Shown piece after piece: positions 8,707 through 17,714 of a stretch of 48,446 bases of DNA (the stretch's first letter is position 1; the number at the start of each line of letters is the position of its first letter). Source of the DNA: Legionellales bacterium (GTDB taxonomy: Bacteria > Pseudomonadota > Gammaproteobacteria > JAHCLG01). Where the stretch lies: positions 1 to 48,446 of the forward strand of contig JAHCLG010000017.1 of assembly GCA_026125385.1 (NCBI GenBank). Reading direction: 5' to 3'. Made by a program: the position numbers and the translations under genes. Below the pieces are notes generated by a model. The model ran no database searches, was not told the DNA's origin, and saw only the letters and a program-made list of their open reading frames with translations.

Positions 8707-9189
8707 ATGCCATCATTTGATATTGTTTCTGAAGTGGATAAACATGAATTAAGTAATGCGCTCGATCAAGCGAATCGGGAAATCACCAATCGTTTTGATT
8801 TTAAGGGCGTGAATGCCACCTTTGAACTGACTGAAAATACCATTTGGCTTAAGGCGGAAAATGATTTTCAACTTAAACAAATGGATGATATTTTAAAATT
8901 AAAATTAACGAAACGCGGAATTGATATCACGGCATTAGAGGCCAAAGAAATAAAAATCAGTTTAAATGAAGCGCGTCAAGAAATCACGGTACGCCAAGGT
9001 ATTGATCGAGAGGTGGCTAAAAAAATTATCAAGGTCATTAAAGACAGTAAAATCAAAGTGCAAGCCAGTGTTCAGGGTGAGCAGGTGCGGGTAACTGGCA
9101 AAAATCGCGATGATTTACAAGCAACCATTGCTCTTATTAAAAAAACTGAATTTTTATTGCCATTGCAATTTAATAATTTTCGCGACTAA
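8707..9189 (+). CDS. yajQ: YajQ family nucleotide-binding protein
   Basis: A 160-residue member of the YajQ/DUF520 family with the characteristic N-terminus [10 protein letters not shown], the [12 protein letters not shown] motif and the [12 protein letters not shown]-like [22 protein letters not shown] region. The two domains have an RRM-like fold. Family members bind cyclic di-GMP or other nucleotides in some bacteria, but this does not prove ligand binding here. It starts 95 bp from dapE in divergent orientation with a clear AGGA site. Its stop codon overlaps that of the convergent dapD by 4 bp. Confidence 0.95.
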   Translation: MPSFDIVSEVDKHELSNALDQANREITNRFDFKGVNATFELTENTIWLKAENDFQLKQMDDILKLKLTKRGIDITALEAKEIKISLNEARQEITVRQGIDREVAKKIIKVIKDSKIKVQASVQGEQVRVTGKNRDDLQATIALIKKTEFLLPLQFNNFRD

Positions 9190-10010
9190 TCATAACCGCG
9201 TAACAATTCATTAATGGCGGTTTTTCGGCGGGTTTGTTCATCGACTGTTTTAACAATAATAGCGCAATTCAATGAATACGCGCCATTTTTTGCCGGTAAA
9301 CTGCCTGGAACCACTACACTGCCGGCAGGTACTCGACCAAAATACGTCTCGCCCGTGGCGCGATCGTAAATGCGGGTGCTTTGACCAATAAACGTACCCA
9401 TGGCAATCACACTATTTTCTTCCACAATGACACCTTCCACAATTTCACTGCGTGCGCCAATAAAGACGTTATCTTCAATGATGGTGGGATTGGCTTGCAG
9501 GGGTTCTAAGACGCCACCAATACCTGCACCTCCCGATAAATGAACATTTTTACCGATTTGCGCACATGAGCCTACTGTCGCCCAGGTATCAATCATGCAA
9601 CCGCTATCGACGTAAGCCCCGATATTAATATAACTCGGCATGAGTACGGTATGATTCCCCACAAATGCACCATGACGTACGACAGCATGAGGTACCACCC
9701 GAATTTTTTCTGCGTTAAATCGTTGTTGATCGTAATGTTGGAATTTAAGTGGGACTTTATCAAAACATTGCAGATCTCCGAGACGATAAATGTCATTGTT
9801 CATGACTTTAAAATACAGTAATACCGCTTTTTTTAACCATTCATGCACTCGCCATTGACCGTCAATTTTTTCCGCGATGCGTAATTCGCCAGAATCCAAT
9901 TGCGCGATGACTTGCAAAATGGATTGCATTAATTCTAAATCACAGTGCTGAGGAGTGAGTTGCTGGCGTTGTGCAAAGGCGGTTTCGATAATGGTTTGTA
10001 GCGTGGTCAT
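9186..10010 (-). CDS. dapD: Tetrahydrodipicolinate N-succinyltransferase
   Basis: DapD transfers succinyl from succinyl-CoA to tetrahydrodipicolinate, committing it to the succinylated diaminopimelate route completed by DapE. The 274-residue length fits the family. After a helical N-terminal domain, residues ~100-230 form the left-handed beta-helix, seen as hexapeptide repeats such as [32 protein letters not shown] and [24 protein letters not shown] site precedes the ATG. It is convergent with yajQ, with a 4-bp overlap of stop codons. Confidence 0.97.
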   Translation of the reverse strand: MTTLQTIIETAFAQRQQLTPQHCDLELMQSILQVIAQLDSGELRIAEKIDGQWRVHEWLKKAVLLYFKVMNNDIYRLGDLQCFDKVPLKFQHYDQQRFNAEKIRVVPHAVVRHGAFVGNHTVLMPSYINIGAYVDSGCMIDTWATVGSCAQIGKNVHLSGGAGIGGVLEPLQANPTIIEDNVFIGARSEIVEGVIVEENSVIAMGTFIGQSTRIYDRATGETYFGRVPAGSVVVPGSLPAKNGAYSLNCAIIVKTVDEQTRRKTAINELLRGYD

Positions 10011-10268
10011 GAAGATTTCCCATCGTCATTTTCGGTTCAAGAATGGGCAAAGATTAGCGTAAGTGATAAAAAAATACAATAAATTACGTGAGTTAATCAA
10101 CGACAATTTGTGCTTAAAATTTATTCATGGCGATTTTGCGACTGAGGTAATTAACTTTTTCTCACAAAAATTCTGCAAGCACGCGTACGTTATTCAGTGG
10201 CGAGAGCGCTCGTTATGGATAAAGGACTTGTGTCACACTAATAAAAAAAACACCCAGGTAACATTAAC

Positions 10269-10640
10269 ATGTATAAAATATTATTAGAAATTGCCGAAAA
10301 TAATCAAAATACCACAACAGCAACGCGCCAAAAAAATTCATTTTTAAAAATATTAGAAGAATTTTGTCAGCAATTTTCTCACTATTATTCCACAGCGACC
10401 GAGCTTGGTAATCACATTCATAGAATAGAAGAATTTATTTTGATCCGTGAAATTCAGTATGAAACCGTTATTCATTATACTTTATATTCACATCAAACGA
10501 TTATTTCTCGTGAAGAATTAATGCTGGCGATGAAACATGAAAAAAATTCCGCCCTCATTCGCGAGATGGATATACCGCAGAATATTCCAGTTGCCATCAA
10601 AAATTCCACAACATTTATTTTACAATCTTTAGGTGTATAG
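10269..10640 (+). CDS. Hypothetical protein
   Basis: A 123-residue, largely helical, hydrophilic protein that I do not recognise. It has no signal peptide or membrane segment. The DNA is AT-rich and the SD is weak (CAGG about 10 nt upstream), so translation may be poor. It is followed by a hairpin at 10683-10703. The 258 bp between dapD and this gene hold only a doubtful GTG-initiated frame (10063-10287) and no clear promoter. Confidence 0.5.
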   Translation: MYKILLEIAENNQNTTTATRQKNSFLKILEEFCQQFSHYYSTATELGNHIHRIEEFILIREIQYETVIHYTLYSHQTIISREELMLAMKHEKNSALIREMDIPQNIPVAIKNSTTFILQSLGV

Positions 10641-10682
10641 ACTTTTGATAACGAATGGCTTGCCCGCGTCATTTCGTTAAAA

Positions 10683-10703
10683 ACTCCCTCTTTAGGAGGG
10701 AGT
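10683..10703 (+). terminator. Putative intrinsic terminator
   Basis: ACTCCCTC (10683-10690) and GAGGGAGT (10696-10703) form a perfect 8-bp GC-rich stem with a 5-nt loop, 43 nt after the stop of the gene at 10269. The stem is preceded by AAAA and followed by ATGATATAG rather than a T-run, so efficiency is uncertain. Confidence 0.5.
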
Positions 10704-10743
10704 ATGATATAGTCAATTTACCAAAGACTTTAATTCATACACC

Positions 10744-11502
10744 ATGCCACAGGAAAAATCACTGACTATCGTCACTTTTAATATTCATAAAGGTTTTGGA
10801 TTTATTGCTCGGCAATTTAATTTGCAAAGCATGCGCAATGCCTTGCATGAATTAAATTGTGATGTGGTATTTTTACAAGAAGTGCAAGGCGAGCATCAAA
10901 AACATCAAGCGAATATTGAAAATTGGCCAATGGAGTCACAGTTTGAATATTTAGCCGATAAACTGTGGCCGCATTATGCTTATGCCAAAAATGCGATTTA
11001 TCAAACAGGTCATCATGGGAATGCAATATTAAGTAAATATCCTTTTACGTCCTGGGAAAATATTAATCTTGTTAATAATAAAAAATTCAGTCGCAGTTTG
11101 TTACACGGTGTTATTCAAATCCCACATTATCCTTTGCCTATTCACGTGATTTGCTTTCATTTAGGCTTGCGCGAAAAAGCGCGCAAACAACAAATCCAAA
11201 TTTTAAGTGAGCGTATACATTCGCACGTACCCCTAGATGCGCCGTTAATTATTGCTGGCGACTCGAATGATTTAAAAGGATCAATACGCGCCTATTTCGA
11301 CGAAACCTTAAATTTACAAGAAGCTCATTTTCAATGCTTAGGTAAACACGCCAAAACCTTTCCCGCGGTATTTCCATTATTTGCTTTAGATCGCGTGTAT
11401 TATCGCGGACTCACCGTACTCGAAGCTGCAACTTTAGATGAAGCACCTTGGTATAAATTATCCGATCACTTACCACTCTATACAAAATTCCGTTTACTAT
11501 GA
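10744..11502 (+). CDS. Endonuclease/exonuclease/phosphatase family protein
   Basis: A 252-residue protein of the metal-dependent EEP (DNase I/exonuclease III) superfamily. Motifs in order are TFNIHKGFG near the N-terminus, VVFLQEVQGE (metal-binding Glu), HHGNAILSK, ICFHLGLREKARKQQ, the catalytic AGDSNDLKGS, LDRVYYRG and C-terminal LSDHLPLYTKF. Homologues of this subgroup are usually annotated only as EEP proteins; substrates could be nucleic acids, phosphoinositides or sphingomyelin. There is no signal peptide, so a cytosolic role or export by a dedicated system remains open. No good SD precedes the ATG. Confidence 0.88.
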   Translation: MPQEKSLTIVTFNIHKGFGFIARQFNLQSMRNALHELNCDVVFLQEVQGEHQKHQANIENWPMESQFEYLADKLWPHYAYAKNAIYQTGHHGNAILSKYPFTSWENINLVNNKKFSRSLLHGVIQIPHYPLPIHVICFHLGLREKARKQQIQILSERIHSHVPLDAPLIIAGDSNDLKGSIRAYFDETLNLQEAHFQCLGKHAKTFPAVFPLFALDRVYYRGLTVLEAATLDEAPWYKLSDHLPLYTKFRLL

Positions 11503-11530
11503 TTTAAACTAAACATGACCTATTATTGAT

Positions 11531-12820
11531 TTACCCAACATTTGTTGTACTTTTAAATCCTTGCCAACACGTTTGATAATTTTTATCGCGATGGGAGGCC
11601 TCCAAAGCCAGAGGTGTTGGCACCCACACACTTTGACTTTCAAACATAAATGCTAAGGTATGCTGATAATATTGCGGTTTTAATGCGGCGGTAATGGCGT
11701 GTTCATAAGAAGATTGATCGGGCCCATGCGGTGTCATGCAATTATGGAGACTCGCTCCACCGGGTACAAATCCCCCGTGTTTGGCATCGTAATGGCCGGT
11801 AATTAATCCCATAAATTCACTCATAATATTGCGATGAAAATACGGTAATCGCATGGTATGTTCCATAGTGAGCCAACGTTCTGGAAAAATCACAAAATCA
11901 ATGTTGGCAATGCCTGGGTGAGAGGACGGTGATGTTAACACGGTGGCAATGGAAGGATCGACATGATCAAATCGCACTGAATTAATCGGGCAAAAACTGC
12001 GAAGATCATATTTATAAGGAACCAAATTGCCATGCCAAGCCACCACATCTAATGGACTATGATCAATCTCTGCGCTGAATAAATGTTCTTGAAATTTAGT
12101 GATGAGCGTAAATTTTCCGTGTTTTTTTTCATAACGCGCCGTGGGTGCTTGAAAAAAACGTGCCTGGGCTAAGGCATTAGGACCAATCACCCCAGGCTCT
12201 GGTAAGGTAAAGGGTAAACCAAAATTTTCTAACACATAGCCACGTGCTTTTTTATCAATTAAATCGACTTGAAATTTTAATCCTCGTGGAATAAGCGCAA
12301 TGTCACTGGGGGCAATGCTTAAATCGCCACATTCGGTTTTTAAGAGTAATGAACCTTCTTGCGGTACGATTAATAATTCGCCGTCGGAATTATAAAAATA
12401 AGTATTTTCCATATTGGCAGTGGCACTGTATAAATGAATAGCGGCACCACTGCGTGCGTGCGCAGAACCACAGCCGGCATAAGTCGTGAGACTCATTAAA
12501 AAATCCGTCGGCTCTTCTGGATAAGGTAGGGGTTGCCAACGTAAAGGATTAGGGGTGGCTTCGTGATTAAATGGCGATGGAATTAATCGAGGATGAGCTA
12601 AGGATTTAAATTCCCCTTGCGCCACAGAAGGTAATAGACGATAAAACCAGGTGCGAAAATTTTCTCGATAAGCTTGGGTAAAAGCACTACCACTTAATTG
12701 TTCCGCATACAGTCCCAGGGGTACTTGTTGCGGATTATTTTGTTGACGGGGTAAAGCGTCCTTGAGTGCTTCGCTGGCAAAATGATTGTGAAAGCCACTT
12801 TGATACTGGATAGTGCTCAT
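11531..12820 (-). CDS. hmgA: Homogentisate 1,2-dioxygenase
   Basis: HmgA is the iron enzyme that opens the ring of homogentisate to maleylacetoacetate in tyrosine and phenylalanine catabolism. The 429-residue length matches the family. The iron ligands are recognisable from the spacing seen in the human enzyme: His in PYFHRN, Glu six residues later in SEFMG and His in CMTPHGPD. GYQSGFHNHF-like YQSGFHNHFASEA is the typical N-terminus. An AAGGA site lies before the ATG. None of the usual partners (maiA, fahA, hppD) is adjacent, so the pathway is split across loci or incomplete. In Legionella, homogentisate accumulation gives pyomelanin. Confidence 0.96.
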   Translation of the reverse strand: MSTIQYQSGFHNHFASEALKDALPRQQNNPQQVPLGLYAEQLSGSAFTQAYRENFRTWFYRLLPSVAQGEFKSLAHPRLIPSPFNHEATPNPLRWQPLPYPEEPTDFLMSLTTYAGCGSAHARSGAAIHLYSATANMENTYFYNSDGELLIVPQEGSLLLKTECGDLSIAPSDIALIPRGLKFQVDLIDKKARGYVLENFGLPFTLPEPGVIGPNALAQARFFQAPTARYEKKHGKFTLITKFQEHLFSAEIDHSPLDVVAWHGNLVPYKYDLRSFCPINSVRFDHVDPSIATVLTSPSSHPGIANIDFVIFPERWLTMEHTMRLPYFHRNIMSEFMGLITGHYDAKHGGFVPGGASLHNCMTPHGPDQSSYEHAITAALKPQYYQHTLAFMFESQSVWVPTPLALEASHRDKNYQTCWQGFKSTTNVG

Positions 12821-12901
12821 GATTAATCCTTAACTGCCTCAAATAAAAAACAGTATATCGAGGTGGTGCAAGACTGTCGATAATCGCATGAAATAAGAAG
12901 G

Positions 12902-12930
12902 TTTATTATCTTGAAAGACTCGATTATAAT
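12902..12930 (+). promoter_or_regulatory. Putative sigma-70 promoter of accD
   Basis: A perfect TATAAT at 12925-12930 is preceded at 17 bp by TTTATT (12902-12907), a weak -35 match. Transcription would start near 12937, leaving a leader of about 24 nt before the accD ATG at 12961. hmgA is divergent, so the 140-bp gap must hold promoters for both genes. Confidence 0.45.
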
Positions 12931-12960
12931 GCGCCTTTGTTATTGATGATCCAGGGTATT

Positions 12961-13845
12961 ATGAGTTGGTTTCAAAAATTAATTCCTTCTAGAATTCGCA
13001 CCGATGCCACCCAAAAAAAAGGCGTACCGGAAGGCTTATGGACGAAATGTCCCCAATGCGATGCCATACTCTATCGCGCCGAATTGGAACGCAATTTTAG
13101 CGTCTGCCCTAAGTGTAATCATCACCTGCCCATCAGCGCCCGTTCGCGATTGCAATTATTTTTAGATGAAAATACTCATCAGGAAATTGCCGCACACGTG
13201 GAACCTATCGATAAATTAAAATTTAAAGATTCCAAAAAATATAAAGATAGACTCTCGCAAGCGCAAAAACAAACCGGCGAAAAAGATGCCTTAGTCGTCA
13301 TGCGTGGCTTGTTGGAAAGTCAGCCGATGGTCGCTTGTGCGTTTGAATATGCGTTTATCGGTGGATCGATGGGGGCAGTAGTCGGCGAAAAATTCGTGCA
13401 AGCTGCGCAATATTGTTTGGATAATCGCACACCATTGGTGTGTTTTTCCGCCAGTGGCGGCGCTCGCATGCAAGAAGCGCTCATTTCATTAATGCAAATG
13501 GCTAAAACCGCAGCCATTTTAAAACGGTTACAAAAAAAAGGCATTCCGTTTATTTCCGTATTAACCGATCCGACGATGGGTGGCGTATCGGCAAGTCTGG
13601 CGATGTTGGGCGATATTATTATTGCTGAACCTAAAGCATTAATTGGCTTTGCAGGTCCCCGTGTGATTGAACAAACCGTTCGCCAAACCTTACCCGAGGG
13701 TTTTCAGCGTAGTGAGTTTTTACTCGAGCATGGTGCTATCGACATGATCGTTGATCGCACAATGATGCGTGCTAAAATTGCAGAAATCGTACGAAAACTC
13801 TGTTTTTACCAAGTGATTAACGCGTCACATGAAACCGTTGCTTGA
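12961..13845 (+). CDS. accD: Acetyl-CoA carboxylase carboxyltransferase subunit beta
   Basis: AccD forms, with AccA, the carboxyltransferase that makes malonyl-CoA for fatty acid synthesis. The start at 12961 gives [10 protein letters not shown], matching the family N-terminus; upstream in-frame TTG codons would add 8 atypical residues. The product is 294 residues. A four-cysteine zinc ribbon (CPQC...CPKC, about residues 28-50) is followed by the crotonase-fold carboxyltransferase core with [12 protein letters not shown] and [17 protein letters not shown]. The 3' end overlaps folC by 17 bp, so accD, folC and cvpA form an operon, as in many gammaproteobacteria. Confidence 0.97.
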   Translation: MSWFQKLIPSRIRTDATQKKGVPEGLWTKCPQCDAILYRAELERNFSVCPKCNHHLPISARSRLQLFLDENTHQEIAAHVEPIDKLKFKDSKKYKDRLSQAQKQTGEKDALVVMRGLLESQPMVACAFEYAFIGGSMGAVVGEKFVQAAQYCLDNRTPLVCFSASGGARMQEALISLMQMAKTAAILKRLQKKGIPFISVLTDPTMGGVSASLAMLGDIIIAEPKALIGFAGPRVIEQTVRQTLPEGFQRSEFLLEHGAIDMIVDRTMMRAKIAEIVRKLCFYQVINASHETVA

Positions 13846-15088
13846 ATTAAACGATTATTACCACAAGTGGTCTACACACACCACATTAAATCAACCTTTA
13901 TCGCGTTTAGATCCCTTTGTTGACGCCTTTAATGTCTTAGAACAAACGGCCAAAATTATTACCGTCACTGGCACCAATGGCAAAGGTAGTGTAGTCGCAT
14001 TATTAGAAAGTTTGTGTGTGAGTGCGGGGTTACGAGTGGGAAGTTTAACCTCCCCACATTTGCTCGAATTTAACGAACGCATTCGTATTAATCAAACTCC
14101 CATTGAATTAAGCACTATTTTAACGGCCTTTGCTAAGATTGACGAATTGGACTTAGCCCCCTCGCTATTTGATGCCGTGACCATTGCCGCATTAATGATT
14201 TTTCAAACCCAGTCGTTGGACGTGATAGTTTTAGAGGTAGGCGTTGGTGGACGTTTAGATGCGTGTAATATTATCGATGCCGATGTGGCGGTGTTAACGA
14301 ATATCGCGCTCGATCATCAAGCTATTTTAGGCAATACGCGTCAAGCCATCGGTTTAGAAAAAATTGGTATTGGGCGCGCGCATAAACCTCTAGTGTGCGG
14401 TGAAATCGATTTGCCAGCGCAGGTAGAAAAAAAATGTCATGAATTAAATTTAGCATTATATCAAATTCAGAGAGATTATTATTTTTCACGCGGCACTGAT
14501 TATTGGGAGTGGGGTAATCACCATATTCAACTCAGTCATTTGAGTTTGCCTAAGATTAAATTAAATAATGCGGCTACGGCATTCATGGCGTTTGATGTAT
14601 TATTTCCACAACAACTGCCTCTGCTTGCCCATCGTGCCCTCGAGCACATTCAATTGCGTGGGCGTTTAGAGTTTTATGCTAAGCCTCAGCCAACGTTAAT
14701 CGATGTCGCGCATAATCCACAAGCCTGTGCGTCTTTAGCGAATGAAATTCAAGCGTTTTTACCGGCAAATGCCGTGTTGGCTATTGCTAAAGATAAAGCG
14801 GTAGCAGAGTGTGTGCAACCGCTTATTCCCTTGATCCACGACTGGCATATTGCCCCGTTAGGGACTGATCGAGGGATCGATGTTGGCGAATTAGAGAATT
14901 TATTAATAGATCTAGGTGTCAGAAATATTGTTGTTTATAATAGCGTGACCAGCGCCTATCAAGGTGCGTGCCGCTCTTCAGGAACGATTATCGTATTCGG
15001 TTCATTTATTACGGCGGGAGAGGTCATTAAATTCATTACACGTAACGGCGAACGCAAGGAGACATTCAGTGGATATCATGGCATTTAA
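13829..15088 (+). CDS. folC: Bifunctional dihydrofolate/folylpolyglutamate synthase
   Basis: FolC adds glutamate to dihydropteroate and to reduced folates using ATP. The protein has 419 residues, normal for the family. The P-loop GTNGKGS is at 48-54, followed by [29 protein letters not shown] and [12 protein letters not shown]; the C-terminal Mur-ligase-like domain carries [10 protein letters not shown]. It starts inside the accD 3' end (17-bp overlap) and overlaps the start of cvpA by 20 bp, showing tight translational coupling along the operon. Confidence 0.97.
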   Translation: MKPLLELNDYYHKWSTHTTLNQPLSRLDPFVDAFNVLEQTAKIITVTGTNGKGSVVALLESLCVSAGLRVGSLTSPHLLEFNERIRINQTPIELSTILTAFAKIDELDLAPSLFDAVTIAALMIFQTQSLDVIVLEVGVGGRLDACNIIDADVAVLTNIALDHQAILGNTRQAIGLEKIGIGRAHKPLVCGEIDLPAQVEKKCHELNLALYQIQRDYYFSRGTDYWEWGNHHIQLSHLSLPKIKLNNAATAFMAFDVLFPQQLPLLAHRALEHIQLRGRLEFYAKPQPTLIDVAHNPQACASLANEIQAFLPANAVLAIAKDKAVAECVQPLIPLIHDWHIAPLGTDRGIDVGELENLLIDLGVRNIVVYNSVTSAYQGACRSSGTIIVFGSFITAGEVIKFITRNGERKETFSGYHGI

Positions 15089-15698
15089 TTGGGTAGATTG
15101 GTCAATTATCGGATTAATTGGTTTATCCACCTTAGTCGGCATATTCCGCGGTTTTGTGCGTGAAGGTTTATCATTAGTAGTGTGGATTTTAGCGTTTTGG
15201 TTAGCATTTCAATTTTCTAATCACATTGCCACCGATTGGATTGGCGATCACGTTAAAAATCCTTCTCTGCGTGAAGCATTGGCTTTTGCCGGTATTTTTG
15301 TCGCCGTATTAATTGTCGGCGGGTTAATTAATTTTATTATTTCGACAGCCGTTCATAAAACCGGACTGGGTGGAACCGATCGCATTATGGGATTAATTTT
15401 TGGTTTTGTTCGCGGGATTTTAGTGGTGGCTATTGTTTTATTATTTGTTAATTTAACGCCAATCACCCAACAAACTTGGTATAGTAAAGCACAATTACCG
15501 AGTCAATTTACGTGGTTAGTGAAATGGATCCACGATTTAATTCCTGCATCAATGCAAAAATATTTACAACCTCAAACCAACGACGATGACACGGAAACGC
15601 CAGCGAAAAAATCCGATCAGCAAATTGATGATGCAGCCACTAAACTTAATCCCACAAAGCCATCAGCGCCCAATACTCCAAACGTTGTTACACCATAA
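15069..15698 (+). CDS. cvpA: CvpA family membrane protein
   Basis: A 209-residue inner-membrane protein of the CvpA/colicin V production family. The N-terminal ~150 residues hold about four membrane segments ([20 protein letters not shown], a VWILAFWLAF segment, IFVAVLIVGGLINFII and ILVVAIVLLFVNL) with the GLGGTDRIMGLIFGFVRG motif between the last two. The tail is charged and Pro/Asp-rich. I chose the GTG at 15069 because AAGGAG (15056-15061) lies 7 nt upstream; the ATG at 15078 is an alternative at 16 nt. The gene follows folC, as in E. coli, where cvpA precedes purF; purF is not here. Confidence 0.92.
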   Translation: MDIMAFNWVDWSIIGLIGLSTLVGIFRGFVREGLSLVVWILAFWLAFQFSNHIATDWIGDHVKNPSLREALAFAGIFVAVLIVGGLINFIISTAVHKTGLGGTDRIMGLIFGFVRGILVVAIVLLFVNLTPITQQTWYSKAQLPSQFTWLVKWIHDLIPASMQKYLQPQTNDDDTETPAKKSDQQIDDAATKLNPTKPSAPNTPNVVTP

Positions 15699-15730
15699 GG
15701 TGGGGGATGGTTGACACTAATCGTAGAGTG

Positions 15731-15763
15731 GCACTTCAAGATGCTCACCGCATCTTGAAGTGC
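15731..15763 (+). terminator. Strong hairpin after cvpA
   Basis: GCACTTCAAGATGC (15731-15744) and GCATCTTGAAGTGC (15750-15763) are perfect 14-bp arms around a 5-nt loop, 33 bp after the cvpA stop. The T-run expected of an intrinsic terminator is missing (GTTAGATATATAT follows), so it may act as an mRNA 3'-end stabiliser or insulator. It separates the accD operon from the Rab-like gene. Confidence 0.5.
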
Positions 15764-15876
15764 GTTAGATATATATCAATATCGCTACCACTAATCCTTT
15801 CTAGGGTAAAAAACAAAATCAGGGTATTTCATTACCTTCAAAAATTACCTACGATGAGCGTGTTTTAATTGATAAG

Positions 15877-15890
15877 CTACGATCTCGTAG
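15877..15890. promoter_or_regulatory. Inverted repeat just upstream of the Rab-like gene
   Basis: CTACGA and TCGTAG form 6-bp arms separated by TC, ending 9 bp before the ATG at 15900. A related CCTACGATGAG sits about 28 bp upstream (15848). The site covers the position of the ribosome binding site, which is otherwise poor. It could be an operator or a small mRNA hairpin that limits translation. No regulator is identified. Confidence 0.3.
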
Positions 15891-15899
15891 ATATGAGTT

Positions 15900-16577
15900 A
15901 TGTTTAGTCAGCTGCATGAAAATCCGCGAAAAATTTGCCTGGTAGGAGATTCAGAAGTAGGAAAAACTTCTTTATTGAATCGTCTTATCGATAACAGTTG
16001 CAGTATTCGTCATAATTCAGCGACAATTGGCGGCGATTTGAAACATTATCCGTTTCGCTTGAATGAAAAAACTTATGCGGTCAATTTATGGGATACCGCA
16101 GGTCAAGAACGCTTTGCCTTGCTGTTGCCGACCTATTTTAGGCAAGCCAATGCGATTATCATCGTGGTGTCTTTAAATAAACATTGTGCTAATAAAGACT
16201 ATTTGCAGAAATATTTAGATGATCAATTAGCACGTCAATTTCGCACCTTGAATAATGCCCGTATTTCTCAGGAGATCGATATATTTTTATTGATTAATAA
16301 AAGTGACTTGTGTCCCAATTTAAAGCGAGAAAATTGTAATTTGGATTATCTTTATCAAGAAATCGCGGCGAATTTAACCAATCCGTTTCATGAAAATCAC
16401 ATTTTTTTAGTCAGTGCGGAAACCAATTCAGGACTAGACGCAGCATTTAAGCAGATTTTTACGGTGGTATGCCAAAAAGAGTTAACACCGCCACAGCAAT
16501 CTAAAACTAAAATTGAGTTTTCTCAAGAATCTGCTAACGTTTCTGCCTCACCTCCAAAACATCGTTGTTGTAAGTGA
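15900..16577 (+). CDS. Rab-like small GTPase with C-terminal CC prenylation-type motif
   Basis: A 225-residue protein with the full eukaryotic Ras/Rab GTPase core. P-loop GDSEVGKT is at 16-23, switch I Thr at 42 in ATIGGD, the G3 motif WDTAGQE at 64-70 with the catalytic Gln present (Q69), NKSD at 133-136 and SAE at 172-174. WDTAGQERF is the Rab-type switch II signature. A 45-residue tail follows the G domain and ends HRCCK, which fits the XCCX pattern used by Rab geranylgeranyl transferase. Rab-like genes acquired from eukaryotes are known in Legionella. Prenylation in a host, and export from the bacterium, are inferences; bacteria lack this transferase. There is an inverted repeat close upstream and only a weak SD. 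The bacterial MglA-type alternative is less likely because of the Rab-specific switch II and cysteine tail. Confidence 0.9.
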   Translation: MFSQLHENPRKICLVGDSEVGKTSLLNRLIDNSCSIRHNSATIGGDLKHYPFRLNEKTYAVNLWDTAGQERFALLLPTYFRQANAIIIVVSLNKHCANKDYLQKYLDDQLARQFRTLNNARISQEIDIFLLINKSDLCPNLKRENCNLDYLYQEIAANLTNPFHENHIFLVSAETNSGLDAAFKQIFTVVCQKELTPPQQSKTKIEFSQESANVSASPPKHRCCK

Positions 16578-16682
16578 GAGTATCAGAACGGATATGAGTT
16601 TATTTTTAGATCCAGAAAGTGTCGATTTTTGAGTATAGGTGCGCAGTTTATACGCCAAAAAAACAATAGGTCATGTGATTTA

Positions 16683-17108
16683 TTATGTGCTTCCACCACT
16701 GCTTGAACCTAAGCCAACTTTTGAACGGAATTCATCAAGGGTTTGTCTGAGTGCCGCTTTATCGGTTTCGCTGGTAACTGGCGTTTGTTTAATGTGTTGA
16801 ACTTTATCCTGAACTCGTTCTAAAAATTCTTCTTTTTGCACCATGCGGTGTTCTGGGAGATTTTGCGGAGAGTTTAATACTCTTGTTGCCATCATTGGGC
16901 TATATTCGAAGGAAAGACGCGCTTTAGATTCTGAGGTATGGCGTAATTCTTGATGCAAGGCTTTGGCGATCGTCATTAACGTTTTAGGATCTTCTAGAGT
17001 GATGTTAAATGCTTTTTCTTTAGTTTTGAGAGCATCGAGGAGTGCTGGTATTTTTTCATCAGGGAGGGTGGCAATTCGCGCATAAAGTTTTGCTATGGAT
17101 AGGTTCAT
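16683..17108 (-). CDS. Hypothetical protein, second gene of a helical-protein operon
   Basis: A 141-residue protein that I do not recognise. The ATG at 17108 is chosen because it overlaps the stop codon of the upstream gene by one base (TAATG) and starts MNLSIAKLYARI. The N-terminal ~75 residues are predicted helical (PDEKIPALLDALKTKEKAF). The C-terminus is Gly/Ser-rich (GLGSSSGGST), an unusual flexible end. There is no signal peptide or membrane segment. Coupling to the coiled-coil protein upstream suggests the two act together. The gene is convergent with the Rab-like GTPase, about 105 bp away. Confidence 0.75.
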   Translation of the reverse strand: MNLSIAKLYARIATLPDEKIPALLDALKTKEKAFNITLEDPKTLMTIAKALHQELRHTSESKARLSFEYSPMMATRVLNSPQNLPEHRMVQKEEFLERVQDKVQHIKQTPVTSETDKAALRQTLDEFRSKVGLGSSSGGST

Positions 17109-17620
17109 TATTTTTCTACCTCTTTGATGATGGTTTGCCATTCTTTCACTAAGCCAAGCTTTTTCATTTCTTGCGTAATAAATTTCATTTGTTCTTTATA
17201 AAAGATTTTCCAACGTTTTTGGTTTTCATTGTCGATATTTTTGATTCGCTCTTTAACCAGCGTTTCTTGTTGTTGAAGAAAGTGGTGTTGTTGATCGAGA
17301 ATTTCGCGTTCCATTTTTAATAAATTGCGATATTCTTCGTGTAAAAAGGATTGGATTTTAAGACGATCTTCTTCTACCACCTTGGCATCGGCTAATTCTT
17401 CATATTGACGGCGAATATAATCTTGTTCGTGGTGTAAACGAAGAATACGCTGGCGATAGTCACCCAATCCGCGAATAATTTTTAGTACCAATTCATGCAA
17501 CGGCTGACGCGCCCAGCGCTCCCAATAATCACGGCTTTCTTTTTCGGGATAGCTTAAGCGATGCAATAATACCGCGAGTTTATTATCGCTATTTTTTAGG
17601 TCGTTATAAGTATAAGACAT
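17108..17620 (-). CDS. Coiled-coil protein, unknown function
   Basis: A 170-residue, highly charged and almost entirely helical protein with long heptad-like stretches (roughly residues 45-155, e.g. EEYRNLLKMEREILDQQHHF). Length and helix content recall stalk proteins of the FliJ/YscO kind, but no other flagellar or type III secretion gene is near, so this is only a structural resemblance. It is the first gene of a two-gene operon coupled by TAATG to the 141-residue protein. It is divergent from miaE. No family assignment is made. Confidence 0.75.
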   Translation of the reverse strand: MSYTYNDLKNSDNKLAVLLHRLSYPEKESRDYWERWARQPLHELVLKIIRGLGDYRQRILRLHHEQDYIRRQYEELADAKVVEEDRLKIQSFLHEEYRNLLKMEREILDQQHHFLQQQETLVKERIKNIDNENQKRWKIFYKEQMKFITQEMKKLGLVKEWQTIIKEVEK

Positions 17621-17714
17621 AGCGCCCTTTAAGAATTAAACGTTGCTATTGAGTGTTTAAGTATAATACGATCACGCACTTGATGCCAGCTATACCCACG
17701 ATGAAGTTTTGATC

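Noticed and set aside
10063-10287. A 74-codon GTG-initiated frame between dapD and the hypothetical gene at 10269
   Set aside because: It has no SD, an atypical composition and overlaps the start of the next gene by 19 bp; there is no sign of a real protein.
17108-17620. Considered as a type III secretion stalk protein (YscO/FliJ)
   Set aside because: Only length and helix content agree; no ATPase, export-gate or needle gene is near, so the assignment is not supported.
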